From an uncultured Lachnospiraceae bacterium (GTDB lineage: Bacteria; Bacillota; Clostridia; Lachnospirales; Lachnospiraceae): DNA of 13,781 nucleotides. Below, piece after piece: positions 7,771 to 13,781 of the stretch. Made by a program: the position numbers and the translations under genes. The DNA lies in NCBI GenBank assembly GCA_947594085.1, contig CANQEB010000040.1, forward strand, positions 1 through 13,781. The letters run 5' to 3'. The number at the start of each line of letters is the position of its first letter. Position 1 is the stretch's first letter. The notes under the pieces are model-generated. The model worked only from the letters and a program-made list of their open reading frames with translations, was not told where the DNA came from and did not search any database.

Positions 7771-9000
7771 ATGTCAAATAAAAAATTGCTTCTCCTGTTT
7801 TCCCTGACTGCTGTTGTGACACTGTCCGGCTGTGGCGGCAAAAAGGATTCTGCACCCGAACCAGCTGATTCGCCGAAGAATGAGGCCGTTGAAACAGAGG
7901 AATACTCAGAGACCCCTGCAGAATTAGAGCCGATCACGCCCTCTGACTATCTTGTGAAAAACGTAAGCGACTACGTGACACTTGCCCCACTAGACAATCT
8001 TACCGCAGAGCAGAATGTCTATGAAGTTACCGCTGAGATGCTGCAGGAGCGCATCGAAGAAGAGCGCTATATGTATAGCGAAGAGGTAAAAGCAGAAAAA
8101 GCTGCTGACGGCAGTACCGTATACGCGGATGTGACTTCTTCAATTCAGGGAGTCGACAGTCCTGAATCTACAGAGAGTACAAGTTTTGTGATCGGTGATG
8201 AGGACTATGGCGCAGAATTTGATGCGCAGTTGATCGGAAAAGCAGTAGGAGACGAAATGGACTTTTCCATCACCTACGACGATGATACATGGTATGAGGA
8301 CTGGGCAAATCATACGGTAGATTTTCATGTCGAAGTGACCGGGATCTACGAGACGATTATCCCTGAGTACGACGATGATTTCATTACAAACAATACCGAG
8401 TACGATTCAAAGGAAGAATACGAAGAAGCATTGCGTACGACGATGGAAGATGAACTCTCACAGGAAAGTTACTCCGAGACAATAAACAATCTGCTCCAGT
8501 CCGTCATGGAACAATCTACCTTCAACGGCTATCCGGAGGATCTTTACGCATCCTGCGAGGCAGAAGCTCTCTCCTATTACAGCCAGTTCCTGGGAACGGA
8601 TGACCGCAACGAGATTCTGGAAAGCCTTGGCCTCACCGATGAGGATCTGAAAGACGAGGTTCTCAATTCTGTTAATCTTCGTCTCATTATCTGTGCTATT
8701 TGCGAGGAAAAGGGGCTTGAAGTGACAGAGGACGATTACATCACAGAAGTAACCGATTCCGCAGAGATTTATGGCTATGCAGACCCCGTTGAATATGAAG
8801 AGCTCAATACCCGTGAATCTATTGTATGGTCCCTCTATCAGAATAAGGTCGCCGATTTCTTATATGAAAATGCTGAAATTACGCCGGTCAAAGCATCCAT
8901 AGAGGATCTGTACGGGGACAGTTTCTTTGAAGTGGAGACAGAAGAAGAAACGTACAGCGCAGATGATATTTACGCTGCGGAGCTTGAGACGGAAGCATAA
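7771..9000 (+). CDS. Surface lipoprotein related to trigger factor (FKBP-type foldase/chaperone)
   Basis: 409 residues. Start ATG 7771 has GGAG 10 nt upstream; an in-frame TTG at 7762 is too close to that site. A lipoprotein signal peptide (MSNKKLLLLFSL...) ends in LSGC, so Cys21 should be lipidated and the protein anchored outside the membrane. An acidic linker (to about 55) follows, then a region like trigger factor: VTAEMLQERIEEE (helix before the FKBP domain), an FKBP-like domain at about 112-194 with the typical FDAQLIGKAVGDEMDFSITY, and the hallmark junction PEYDDDFITNNTEYDSKEEY opening the helical chaperone part (about 195-372). The ribosome-binding domain of true trigger factor is absent, as expected outside the cell. 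Probable role: folding of exported proteins, like PrsA but of a different fold. Overall strongly acidic. Divergent from the ArsR-type regulator and possibly under its control. Peptidyl-prolyl isomerase activity is unproven. Confidence 0.85.
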   Translation: MSNKKLLLLFSLTAVVTLSGCGGKKDSAPEPADSPKNEAVETEEYSETPAELEPITPSDYLVKNVSDYVTLAPLDNLTAEQNVYEVTAEMLQERIEEERYMYSEEVKAEKAADGSTVYADVTSSIQGVDSPESTESTSFVIGDEDYGAEFDAQLIGKAVGDEMDFSITYDDDTWYEDWANHTVDFHVEVTGIYETIIPEYDDDFITNNTEYDSKEEYEEALRTTMEDELSQESYSETINNLLQSVMEQSTFNGYPEDLYASCEAEALSYYSQFLGTDDRNEILESLGLTDEDLKDEVLNSVNLRLIICAICEEKGLEVTEDDYITEVTDSAEIYGYADPVEYEELNTRESIVWSLYQNKVADFLYENAEITPVKASIEDLYGDSFFEVETEEETYSADDIYAAELETEA

Positions 9001-9026
9001 TAGAAAAACTAATTGTAGCAAAAATT

Positions 9027-9045
9027 AAAAAACACATGTTTTTTT
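9027..9045 (+). terminator. Weak A/T hairpin after the lipoprotein gene
   Basis: AAAAAACA and TGTTTTTT are perfect inverted arms around CA, followed by one more T, starting 26 nt after the stop. The stem has almost no GC, so termination would be leaky; some readthrough into the cold shock gene is possible. Confidence 0.35.
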
Positions 9046-9066
9046 CGTTATTTTCTGCAATTGCGC

Positions 9067-9094
9067 TTGACAATTGACTATATTATGTTATACT
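9067..9094 (+). promoter_or_regulatory. Promoter of the cold shock gene
   Basis: A perfect -35 TTGACA (9067-9072) is followed after 16 nt by TATACT (9089-9094), five of six consensus bases. Predicted start near 9101, leaving a leader of about 130 nt before the ATG at 9232. Long leaders are known for cold shock genes. Confidence 0.75.
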
Positions 9095-9122
9095 ATAGTT
9101 GCTGGTAGAGTGGTTTGTTTGT

Positions 9123-9190
9123 AAATTTCACTAGCTATTATAGATTATGAAATAATAGCCTTTGATAGTCTATAATAGTTAGTGAAATTT
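9123..9190 (+). promoter_or_regulatory. Long AT-rich hairpin in the cold shock mRNA leader
   Basis: The 22-nt arms at 9123-9144 and 9169-9190 are inverted copies with a single difference that becomes a G-U pair in RNA. Pairing continues four more positions inward (one G-U), giving about 26 bp closed by a 16-nt loop (9149-9164). The right arm runs into six T (9188-9193), so it resembles a GC-poor terminator. A competing 7-bp hairpin, CTATTAT (9135-9141) with ATAATAG (9152-9158), uses bases of the left arm. The ribosome binding site (9219-9225) lies 28 nt past it and is free in both forms. Confidence 0.7.
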
Positions 9191-9231
9191 TTTAACGAAT
9201 CAGGTAGGCACAATAGTTAGGAGGTACCCAG

Positions 9232-9432
9232 ATGAACAAAGGTACAGTGAAGTGGTTCAATGCAGAGAAGGGCTACGGCTTCATCACCGGCGAGAACGGT
9301 TCCGATGTGTTCGTACATTTTTCTGCAATCCAGGGTGAGGGCTTCAAAACTCTGGAAGAAGGACAGGCAGTTTCTTATGATCTGACAGAGGGCGCTCGCG
9401 GAATGCAGGCTGCCAATGTAGTGAAACTCTGA
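9232..9432 (+). CDS. csp: Cold shock protein, CspA/CspB family
   Basis: 66 residues, the full length of a single cold shock domain. These small five-stranded barrels bind single-stranded RNA and DNA and act as RNA chaperones that melt secondary structure. The start [18 protein letters not shown] contains RNP1 (KGYGFI, residues 13-18), and VFVHFSAI (26-33) contains RNP2; the aromatic nucleic-acid contacts (Trp8, Phe9, Phe17, Phe28, His29, Phe30) are all present. The end, GMQAANVV, is typical. AGGAGGT sits 7 nt before the ATG, an ideal spacing. The gene has its own promoter, a structured leader and a strong terminator, so it is most likely a single-gene transcript. Which paralogue of the organism this is cannot be told. 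Confidence 0.97.
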   Translation: MNKGTVKWFNAEKGYGFITGENGSDVFVHFSAIQGEGFKTLEEGQAVSYDLTEGARGMQAANVVKL

Positions 9433-9453
9433 ATTAGAATGTGAGATGGCCAG

Positions 9454-9488
9454 AAGGTCGCTGCAGCGCTTGCGCAGTGACCTTTTTT
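9454..9488 (+). terminator. Intrinsic terminator of the cold shock gene
   Basis: AAGGTCGCTGC (9454-9464) pairs with GCAGTGACCTT (9474-9484), 11 bp with one G-U pair, followed by a run of T to 9488. It starts 21 nt after the stop codon. A textbook Rho-independent terminator. Confidence 0.9.
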
Positions 9489-9490
9489 AC

Positions 9491-9542
9491 GTCCAAAAGC
9501 GGATTGTTTTGTGTTTCGCACTCCCACAATCCGCTTTTGGAC
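9491..9542. repeat. Perfect 17-bp inverted repeat between convergent genes
   Basis: GTCCAAAAGCGGATTGT (9491-9507) and ACAATCCGCTTTTGGAC (9526-9542) are exact reverse complements around an 18-nt loop that could itself form GTG/CAC. It begins 2 bp after the T run of the cold-shock terminator and ends 3 bp before the stop of the rubredoxin remnant. Neither strand has a T run after the hairpin, so it is not a standard terminator. Confidence 0.85.
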
Positions 9543-9545
9543 ATC

Positions 9546-9626
9546 CTACAGCTTCTCGAAGTCATCCGCCCCGTGCTTGCACAGCGGGCAGACAAAATCG
9601 TCCGTCACTTTTCTGTAGCAATACAT
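9546..9626 (-). pseudogene. Remnant or micro-ORF encoding the C-terminal half of a rubredoxin-like domain (26 codons)
   Basis: The minus strand encodes MYCYRK followed by VTDDFVCPLCKHGADDFEKL and a TAG stop. The second part matches the end of rubredoxin and rubrerythrin-type domains (DDFVCPLC...DFE), which hold one iron through two CxxC pairs. Only the second pair (Cys13, Cys16) is present; the first is missing, with a lone Cys3. A TAA stop lies shortly before in frame, and no other frame upstream continues the domain. Oddly, an AAGGA lies 9 nt before the ATG, so the piece may still be translated. It starts 47 nt after the stop of the secreted protein gene. Most likely the 3' stub of a deleted rubredoxin-type gene; a functional microprotein is a less likely alternative. 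Confidence 0.6.
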
Positions 9627-9673
9627 TGGAAAGCATCCTTATATTTTTATCTAAAAAACAGCAGGACATATCT

Positions 9674-10939
9674 TTAATAGATCCACTCGCTGTCAGAATA
9701 GATGACAATAAAATCAGGCGTATTTGCCTCGTCCAGAGTATAATTTACACTTATGCGATTGTTCTCGTTCTCCATATCTGAAACCTGCGCCGAATAGCTG
9801 TGATAATCACTGTCATCTGCTTTGTAATCAGATACATAATATCTAAGATCGTCTTTCTCAAGCGATCCGCTGGTGCCGTCAAGCTGCACCTTATTCAGAG
9901 CCGGAAGGAGAGACTTCAGCTCTTCATCCGTAGTCTTATTCGTGATTCCATACGGCAGCTTCAATGCATCCGCGCTCCAGTTATCATCCAGGAAGAACTG
10001 AATAGAAGTGACCACCGTATCCTGCACATTCACCATCATTTCATCCAGATTTTCCACCTCGACATTGGCGCGCCGATCGCCGTTTGAAATATATACGCTC
10101 GAATTATCTCCTAAGCCGTATACTACTGACTCTTCATCGAGCGTCCATCCATTCTCAAGGAACACCGACAACGGCATCGGCAATTGATATGCTGCCCCAT
10201 CCAACTCAAAAGTCAAAGGCGTAAGGCCGGCGCCCAATGCCGCAGGTGCCGCATACGCATCAAGGTATGCCGGGCGAGCCGAAGGCTCTGTCGCGTCTTC
10301 CTCGAAGGTCTTATAGTAATTCAACTCGATCTCGGACACTGTCTGCGAATCATCCATTTCAAACATCGTCGAATCAGAATCCGCCGCCTCACTGAACATC
10401 AAAGACATATCCCGCATCGACTCCTGGAGATCCGTCCCTTTCTCACGAAGAAGCTCTGAAAATTCGTATTCATAACTGTCGCTCTCGGGAGCTCCGTACA
10501 CCGCTTCCACTTCTTCCGCCGTTGATCCAATCTTCAGGCCACTCTCAAGTGCAAACTCTACCGCAGCATCCGACTCCACGTCGATACCGGCTACTCTCGC
10601 GTTCTGCATCTCCATCGCGTTGCCCGTGGCATTCAAGAAGGTGACAATTATCATCTTCTCCTCACTGCTGTCCTTGACCATCCAGCATCCCTGTACTGTC
10701 ATGCCGGGTATCTTTTCCGTAGCGTCTGTAGAATAATAGAAATCCCATCCGTTCGCCCTCAAGTCTTCCGCCGAAAACGGCAGAGTATATTCCGTTCCCT
10801 CAAGGGTGAACGCATATAGAGATTCAATATCATCCTGGCTGGCCACGTTGTCCGCATAAGGCTGGTCTACCGCACACACATTAAGAGACACAAAGGCCGA
10901 CATTCCAAGTACCAGAGCGCTTGTCAGTAGTTTCTTCAT
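9674..10939 (-). CDS. Secreted protein of two tandem copies of an unrecognised domain
   Basis: 421 residues; I recognise no family. MKKLLTSALVLGMSAFVSLNVCA is a signal peptide, probably cleaved after Ala23; NVC is not a good lipobox, so it should be released or loosely wall-bound. The mature protein is duplicated with an offset of almost exactly 200 residues: FTLEGTEYTLPF...ANGW (44-65) matches FELDGAAYQLPM...ENGW (244-265), with Phe, Leu, Gly, Tyr, Leu-Pro and Asn-Gly-Trp aligned. Later blocks also line up, such as LKIGSTAEEVEAVYG (135-149) with the LKLPYGITNKTTDEE region (from 326). Acidic, almost Cys-free. Start supported by a perfect AAAGGAGG 8 nt upstream. It follows the cellulase by 88 bp on the same strand with no clear terminator between, so co-expression is likely; a role in polysaccharide or surface binding is only a guess. 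Confidence 0.85.
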   Translation of the reverse strand: MKKLLTSALVLGMSAFVSLNVCAVDQPYADNVASQDDIESLYAFTLEGTEYTLPFSAEDLRANGWDFYYSTDATEKIPGMTVQGCWMVKDSSEEKMIIVTFLNATGNAMEMQNARVAGIDVESDAAVEFALESGLKIGSTAEEVEAVYGAPESDSYEYEFSELLREKGTDLQESMRDMSLMFSEAADSDSTMFEMDDSQTVSEIELNYYKTFEEDATEPSARPAYLDAYAAPAALGAGLTPLTFELDGAAYQLPMPLSVFLENGWTLDEESVVYGLGDNSSVYISNGDRRANVEVENLDEMMVNVQDTVVTSIQFFLDDNWSADALKLPYGITNKTTDEELKSLLPALNKVQLDGTSGSLEKDDLRYYVSDYKADDSDYHSYSAQVSDMENENNRISVNYTLDEANTPDFIVIYSDSEWIY

Positions 10940-11027
10940 TTTTTGATCCTCCTTTGATATACTTTTATATATTCATATCTTATTATGTTATGCCTCATCT
11001 CCCCAATATCAGGGAAAACTACCTATT

Positions 11028-12731
11028 TTATATCCAATCGGAGCCCGCGTCCTGCTCCCCGGCGCCCTGCGCATCTGTATCCTGGCGGTTCGCATCCTGT
11101 GCGCCTTCATCAGTGAAATCCTCATCCTGTGCACTTGCGCCGGCAGAGCCATCCTCATTCTGTGCGCTTGTGTCCCCAGAATTCGCTGCGATCTGTGCAC
11201 CGCTCACGATAAATCCAACGTCACGAATCGATGAGCCGGCCGGGATCGTCCCGTTGTAGTCCACAGAGGTGATGTGCAGCGTGCTCCCTTCCACCGTGTA
11301 ATTTCCGTTCCAGCCATTGGACAGCTTAATTTCTCCCGCAAATGGCACATCGAGCTCCCACGAACTGCAATCCGTCTCTCCCTTGTTCTTGATGGTCAAA
11401 TCATACTGATATGTCGGCGCACCATTTTCCTCCCAGTTTCCGCGCATCACCGCGGACGCCTCGATATCGCCGCTTGTGATCTTGGTGACCCCGGAGCCAT
11501 CCGTGTCAGTCTGCGCATCGCTTTCCGGGTCATTCTGTCCGACTGAATTGCCCTGATCCACTGCCCCGGCATCTACGTTCTGCCCAACACCATCTGCATT
11601 GGTGTCCTTGTCTGCCCCAGCATTATTTTGACCACTGTCCGCATTGGGATTATCCGCCAGCTCTGGCGAATTGCCGCTCAACATCTCATACAACCACTTC
11701 CCGGAGTCGCTCAGGTCCTCAACCGTGAATCCACTCGTCTTGCCGCAGGAGCTCTTAATGATCGCCGAACTTTCATCCTTGTTCGATATATTCCAGGCGA
11801 CATAACTGACACCATATTGATCCATCGTCTCAACCCACTGCTTCGCCTGGTCGAGATCGAGTGCTCCGTTCCCGCTCGCGTCGCAGATGCCGTACTCCGT
11901 GACAAAGATCGGAAGTCCCTTATCGAGCGCATCCGTCATCCTGCTGCGCAGATCATCCTTGTGCGTAGCCGCATAAAAGTGCAGTGTGTACATGATATTA
12001 TCATAGTCCGTGATCGGATCGGCTGCCGCCTCATCCACATACTGCGACCAATTTGGCGTACCCACCAGGATTACCGCATCCTCATCATTCTGGCGGATCA
12101 CAGGGATCACTTGCTCCGCATAGCTCTTGACCGCATCCCATGTCGTGCCGCCGTTCGGCTCATTACAGATCTCGTAAATCACGTTGTCATTTCCCTTGAA
12201 CTCGTTCGACATTGTCCGGAAGAAATCTAACGACTCGTCGAGGTAGACGTTCGGATTGAGGTCCGAAAGGATGTGCCAATCGACGATCACGTACATATCA
12301 CACGCGGTCGCATACTGAACGCCCTGCTTGACAAGCACCTGCAGCGCCTCCTTATTGCCATCTGTACAATAGCCGCCGGATTCCGCCGTGTACATCGCAA
12401 GCCGAACCACATTTACCTTCCACTCGTCATGCAGCTGACGGAAAAATTCTTCGTTCACATACTGCGGGAACCACGCAAGCCCATGCGTGCTGAGTCCTCG
12501 AAGCTGCACCGGCTCCCCATTACTGCCAACCAGATGCGTCCCCTCCACATGGAGCGCGCCATCTGCGGAAGGCGCAGCCAACGCACAGCCATCCGCCTGA
12601 TCAGGCACTTGCGCTTGATCCTCCTGTCCGGCATGCTGAACACTCTCCTGTATCGGCTCGGCAGCCTGTACAACATGCATCTGCATGAGTAGAAATATGG
12701 CTAAAGCAACAATTCTCACCCGTCTTCTCAT
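11028..12731 (-). CDS. Secreted GH5 endoglucanase (cellulase) with C-terminal CBM2-type module
   Basis: 567 residues. A signal peptide (MRRRVRIVALAIFLLMQ...) is probably cleaved after Ala23. The GH5 domain (about 56-352) carries the family set: Arg110 in VVRLAMY, DWH 151-153, acid/base Glu191 in CNEPNG, HFY 251-253, nucleophile Glu279 in FVTEYG, and Trp313 in YVAWNIS. GH5 enzymes of this type retain configuration and cut internal beta-1,4-glucan bonds. A Asn/Asp/Gly/Gln-rich linker (about 354-415) leads to a CBM2-like module (416-511) with Trp433, Trp458 and Trp474; the third usual surface Trp appears as Tyr492 (DYNG). A further acidic tail (512-567) is unusual. No sorting motif or dockerin is seen, so the enzyme is probably free. 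A GGAG site 11 nt before the ATG supports the start. Nudix gene 44 bp upstream, duplicated secreted protein downstream. Confidence 0.93.
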   Translation of the reverse strand: MRRRVRIVALAIFLLMQMHVVQAAEPIQESVQHAGQEDQAQVPDQADGCALAAPSADGALHVEGTHLVGSNGEPVQLRGLSTHGLAWFPQYVNEEFFRQLHDEWKVNVVRLAMYTAESGGYCTDGNKEALQVLVKQGVQYATACDMYVIVDWHILSDLNPNVYLDESLDFFRTMSNEFKGNDNVIYEICNEPNGGTTWDAVKSYAEQVIPVIRQNDEDAVILVGTPNWSQYVDEAAADPITDYDNIMYTLHFYAATHKDDLRSRMTDALDKGLPIFVTEYGICDASGNGALDLDQAKQWVETMDQYGVSYVAWNISNKDESSAIIKSSCGKTSGFTVEDLSDSGKWLYEMLSGNSPELADNPNADSGQNNAGADKDTNADGVGQNVDAGAVDQGNSVGQNDPESDAQTDTDGSGVTKITSGDIEASAVMRGNWEENGAPTYQYDLTIKNKGETDCSSWELDVPFAGEIKLSNGWNGNYTVEGSTLHITSVDYNGTIPAGSSIRDVGFIVSGAQIAANSGDTSAQNEDGSAGASAQDEDFTDEGAQDANRQDTDAQGAGEQDAGSDWI

Positions 12732-12775
12732 AATATTAGATGCTCCTTTTCTCCTGTACCTGTATGCTTACATGA

Positions 12776-13183
12776 TTACCATTCCCTCGCGGCCAGCTTT
12801 CCGATCAGGCTTTGATCCGCCGGCAGCCAGTCCACGCTGTCGAGCGTCTCACGCGTCAGCCAGCGCGTTGCCTCGTGCTCCTTCAGAACCAGATGCCCCA
12901 ACTTGATCGTGCACAGGAAACAATCCATTGAGAGATGGAATTTCGGATAATCGTACTCAACCGTGTCCAGCAGCTCACCGACCTCGATCTGCGTATCCAG
13001 CTCCTCCATGATCTCGCGCACCAGCGCCTCCTGCGGCGTCTCGCCCGGCTCAACCTTCCCGCCCGGAAACTCCCAGCCGCCTTCAAACTCCCCGTACCCG
13101 CGCTGGGTAGCGAAGACCTTGTTGTCATGGATGATAATGGCGGCGACGACCTTAATGGTTTTCATTTCATTTTTATTCTTCAA
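12776..13183 (-). CDS. Nudix hydrolase, MutT-like (8-oxo-dGTP or CTP pyrophosphohydrolase type)
   Basis: 135 residues, a normal length for a stand-alone Nudix protein; cytoplasmic. The Nudix box reads GGKVEPGETP then QEALVREIMEELDTQI: Gly42, Glu48, Arg56, Glu57, Glu60 and Glu61 supply the metal site, with Asp63 where the signature often has Gly. WEFPGGK before the box is the MutT arrangement, and FATQRGYGEFEGGWEFP resembles enzymes that clean oxidised nucleotides. Substrate not proven. Two starts are possible: TTG 13183, which overlaps the TGA stop of the decayed upstream gene (TTGA) and has GGTGAT 8 nt upstream, or ATG 13165 (MKTIKVVAAII), which fits homologues better but has no visible ribosome site. 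I give the longer form on the coupling evidence. The cellulase gene follows 44 bp downstream on the same strand. Confidence 0.92.
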   Translation of the reverse strand: MKNKNEMKTIKVVAAIIIHDNKVFATQRGYGEFEGGWEFPGGKVEPGETPQEALVREIMEELDTQIEVGELLDTVEYDYPKFHLSMDCFLCTIKLGHLVLKEHEATRWLTRETLDSVDWLPADQSLIGKLAAREW

Positions 13184-13604
13184 AAGAATTCATCACCTTC
13201 TGTCCCTTTTTTTAATTCTTTTGTATCAAATTTCTTGATTGTATCAACTGCCGCCTGAAGAAGCTGCTCACCCGTGACTTTTTCGTTCGCTTTATCCGTA
13301 AGTATGTAACTGACTGCTGCTTTTTGGTAAAATCTATTGATTGTTGTTTCAATAATCTCTCAACATCCAGATTCTTCTCACATGAAAACTCGGAGAGGAG
13401 TTTTCGTAACTCTTCCTCTCCGAAATCTGTGTTGTCCCCACCAGACAAGTATTCACGAATGTTAAAGACAGTTACATCATTAAATATCTGATTTTTCCAT
13501 AATTTTTTTACTTCCGCCGAACCACAAATATGTATAATTCCCATATCAGGTACAGGAGTTCTATGAAGAGATTCCTGATAGGACTCTTCAACTGTATATT
13601 TATA
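13180..13604 (-). pseudogene. Decayed GNAT acetyltransferase-like gene, frameshifted and internally deleted
   Basis: Two frames must be joined to read it. The first (open from 13604, first ATG 13544) encodes FSCEKNLDVERLLKQQ then SIDFTKKQQSVTYL, which resembles the N-terminal part of a GNAT group whose members read F-C-x-x-N-x-DVE-x-FLK...S-x-TYLV. Near 13308 the frame slips by one base, and the other frame continues LTDKANEKVTGEQLLQAA then VDTIKKFDTKELKKGTEGDEFF with a TGA at 13180-13182. TGEQLLQAAVDTIK recalls a later helix of the same family, but the acetyl-CoA binding core between the two pieces is missing. No ribosome site precedes the ATG, and the region beyond 13500 is AT-rich, unlike its neighbours, which suggests acquired and decayed DNA. 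The family assignment is from memory of motifs; the frameshift is seen directly. Confidence 0.55.
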
Positions 13605-13677
13605 TTATATGGATAATCCACTCTTTTTTCAACAGATTTTTTCATATACACGATACGATTTTCTAACATATTTCCAT

Positions 13678-13781
13678 TCACACTTTTCTCCCCCACTCTT
13701 TCAGCTTCCTCCTTCTCTCCCGGTAGTCCGGCAGCACCTCCGCCACGATTGCCCAAAAGCGTTCGGAATGGTTCATCTCCC
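13678..13781 (-). CDS. C-terminal end of a YgjP-like (DUF45/SprT-like) metallohydrolase (partial, runs off the right edge)
   Basis: The last 33 or so residues are visible: EMNHSERFWAIVAEVLPDY then RERRRKLKEWGRKV and a TGA stop. NHSxxFW...LPDYxxRRxxLK is the characteristic ending of YgjP/DUF45 proteins, zinc-dependent hydrolases with a HExxH-type helix that would lie just outside the window. The stop at 13678 and the motif fix the frame; a longer ORF in another frame over the same bases is a shadow. The following 70 bp before the decayed GNAT-like gene are AT-rich and hold no gene I can support. Function in the cell is poorly known for this family; a UTP pyrophosphatase activity has been proposed for E. 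coli YgjP. Confidence 0.75.
   Translation of the reverse strand, partial: EMNHSERFWAIVAEVLPDYRERRRKLKEWGRKV

Noticed and set aside
7286..7807. Plus-strand ORF rich in Phe, Ser and Cys
   Set aside because: The antisense of the lysine-rich tail (AAA/AAG read as TTT/CTT) and of the divergent promoter region.
9123..9190. Transposon terminal repeats or attachment site
   Set aside because: No open reading frame lies between the arms and no flanking target duplication is visible; the position in a promoter-to-start leader fits an RNA structure better, though a palindromic element is not excluded.
10871..10939. Possible lipobox in the duplicated secreted protein (NVC)
   Set aside because: The residue before Cys is Val, not Gly, Ala or Ser; a normal signal peptidase site VCA|V fits better.
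11628..12692. Plus-strand ORFs of 200 and 139 codons
   Set aside because: Antisense to the GH5 cellulase; no domain pattern.
13212..13544. Stand-alone 110-codon gene
   Set aside because: Its last 30 codons are basic nonsense (RIKRTKKSRVSSFF), while the alternate frame there encodes a sensible acidic/amphipathic ending; it is better read as the first part of a frameshifted gene.
13508..13756. Minus-strand ORF of 82 codons beginning MGNRGGGAAGLPG
   Set aside because: Its first part overlaps, in another frame, the clearly recognisable YgjP-like C-terminus; its end overlaps the first frame of the decayed GNAT-like gene.

Overview
The window looks like the chromosome of an anaerobic Bacillota bacterium, most likely class Clostridia and perhaps a Lachnospiraceae-type gut or rumen fibre degrader. 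The signs are strong AGGAGG-type ribosome binding sites, a transketolase that starts as a short N-terminal subunit, a FtsX-type permease with a very long coiled coil (common in that class), a trigger-factor-like lipoprotein, and a secreted GH5 cellulase with a family 2 type cellulose-binding module. This placement is inference from gene content; there is no rRNA to confirm it.

Layout, left to right. Positions 1-7611 are all on the minus strand, read right to left: an ArsR-family regulator with a lysine-rich N-terminal tail; citrate synthase; a hairpin that probably terminates that unit; an ABC ATPase and its giant coiled-coil permease; then the first 69 codons of a transketolase N-terminal subunit. 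From 7640 to 7720 lies a compact divergent promoter region with a 24-bp inverted repeat that touches both promoters. Rightward from it run the trigger-factor-like lipoprotein (7771-9000) and a small cold shock protein (9232-9432). The cold shock gene has its own sigma-A-like promoter, a long leader with an unusually long AT-rich hairpin, and a clear terminator.

From 9490 to the right end everything is on the minus strand again. In transcription order: the 3' end of a YgjP-like metallohydrolase gene, a decayed GNAT acetyltransferase-like gene, a Nudix hydrolase whose likely TTG start overlaps the stop of the decayed gene, the GH5-CBM2 cellulase, a secreted protein made of two copies of one unrecognised domain, and a 26-codon remnant that encodes only the second half of a rubredoxin fold. 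The remnant is followed at once by a perfect 17-bp inverted repeat that abuts the cold-shock terminator.

How it fits together (inference): the ABC pair would act at the cell envelope, the lipoprotein as a surface foldase for exported proteins, and the cellulase with its neighbour outside the cell. The ArsR-type protein is placed to regulate itself, probably citrate synthase behind it, and the divergent foldase. I found no CRISPR array, tRNA, rRNA, insertion sequence or prophage. The most interesting items are the shared operator, the regulator's lysine tail, the cold-shock leader hairpin, the two-domain secreted protein, and the rubredoxin remnant beside the perfect inverted repeat.
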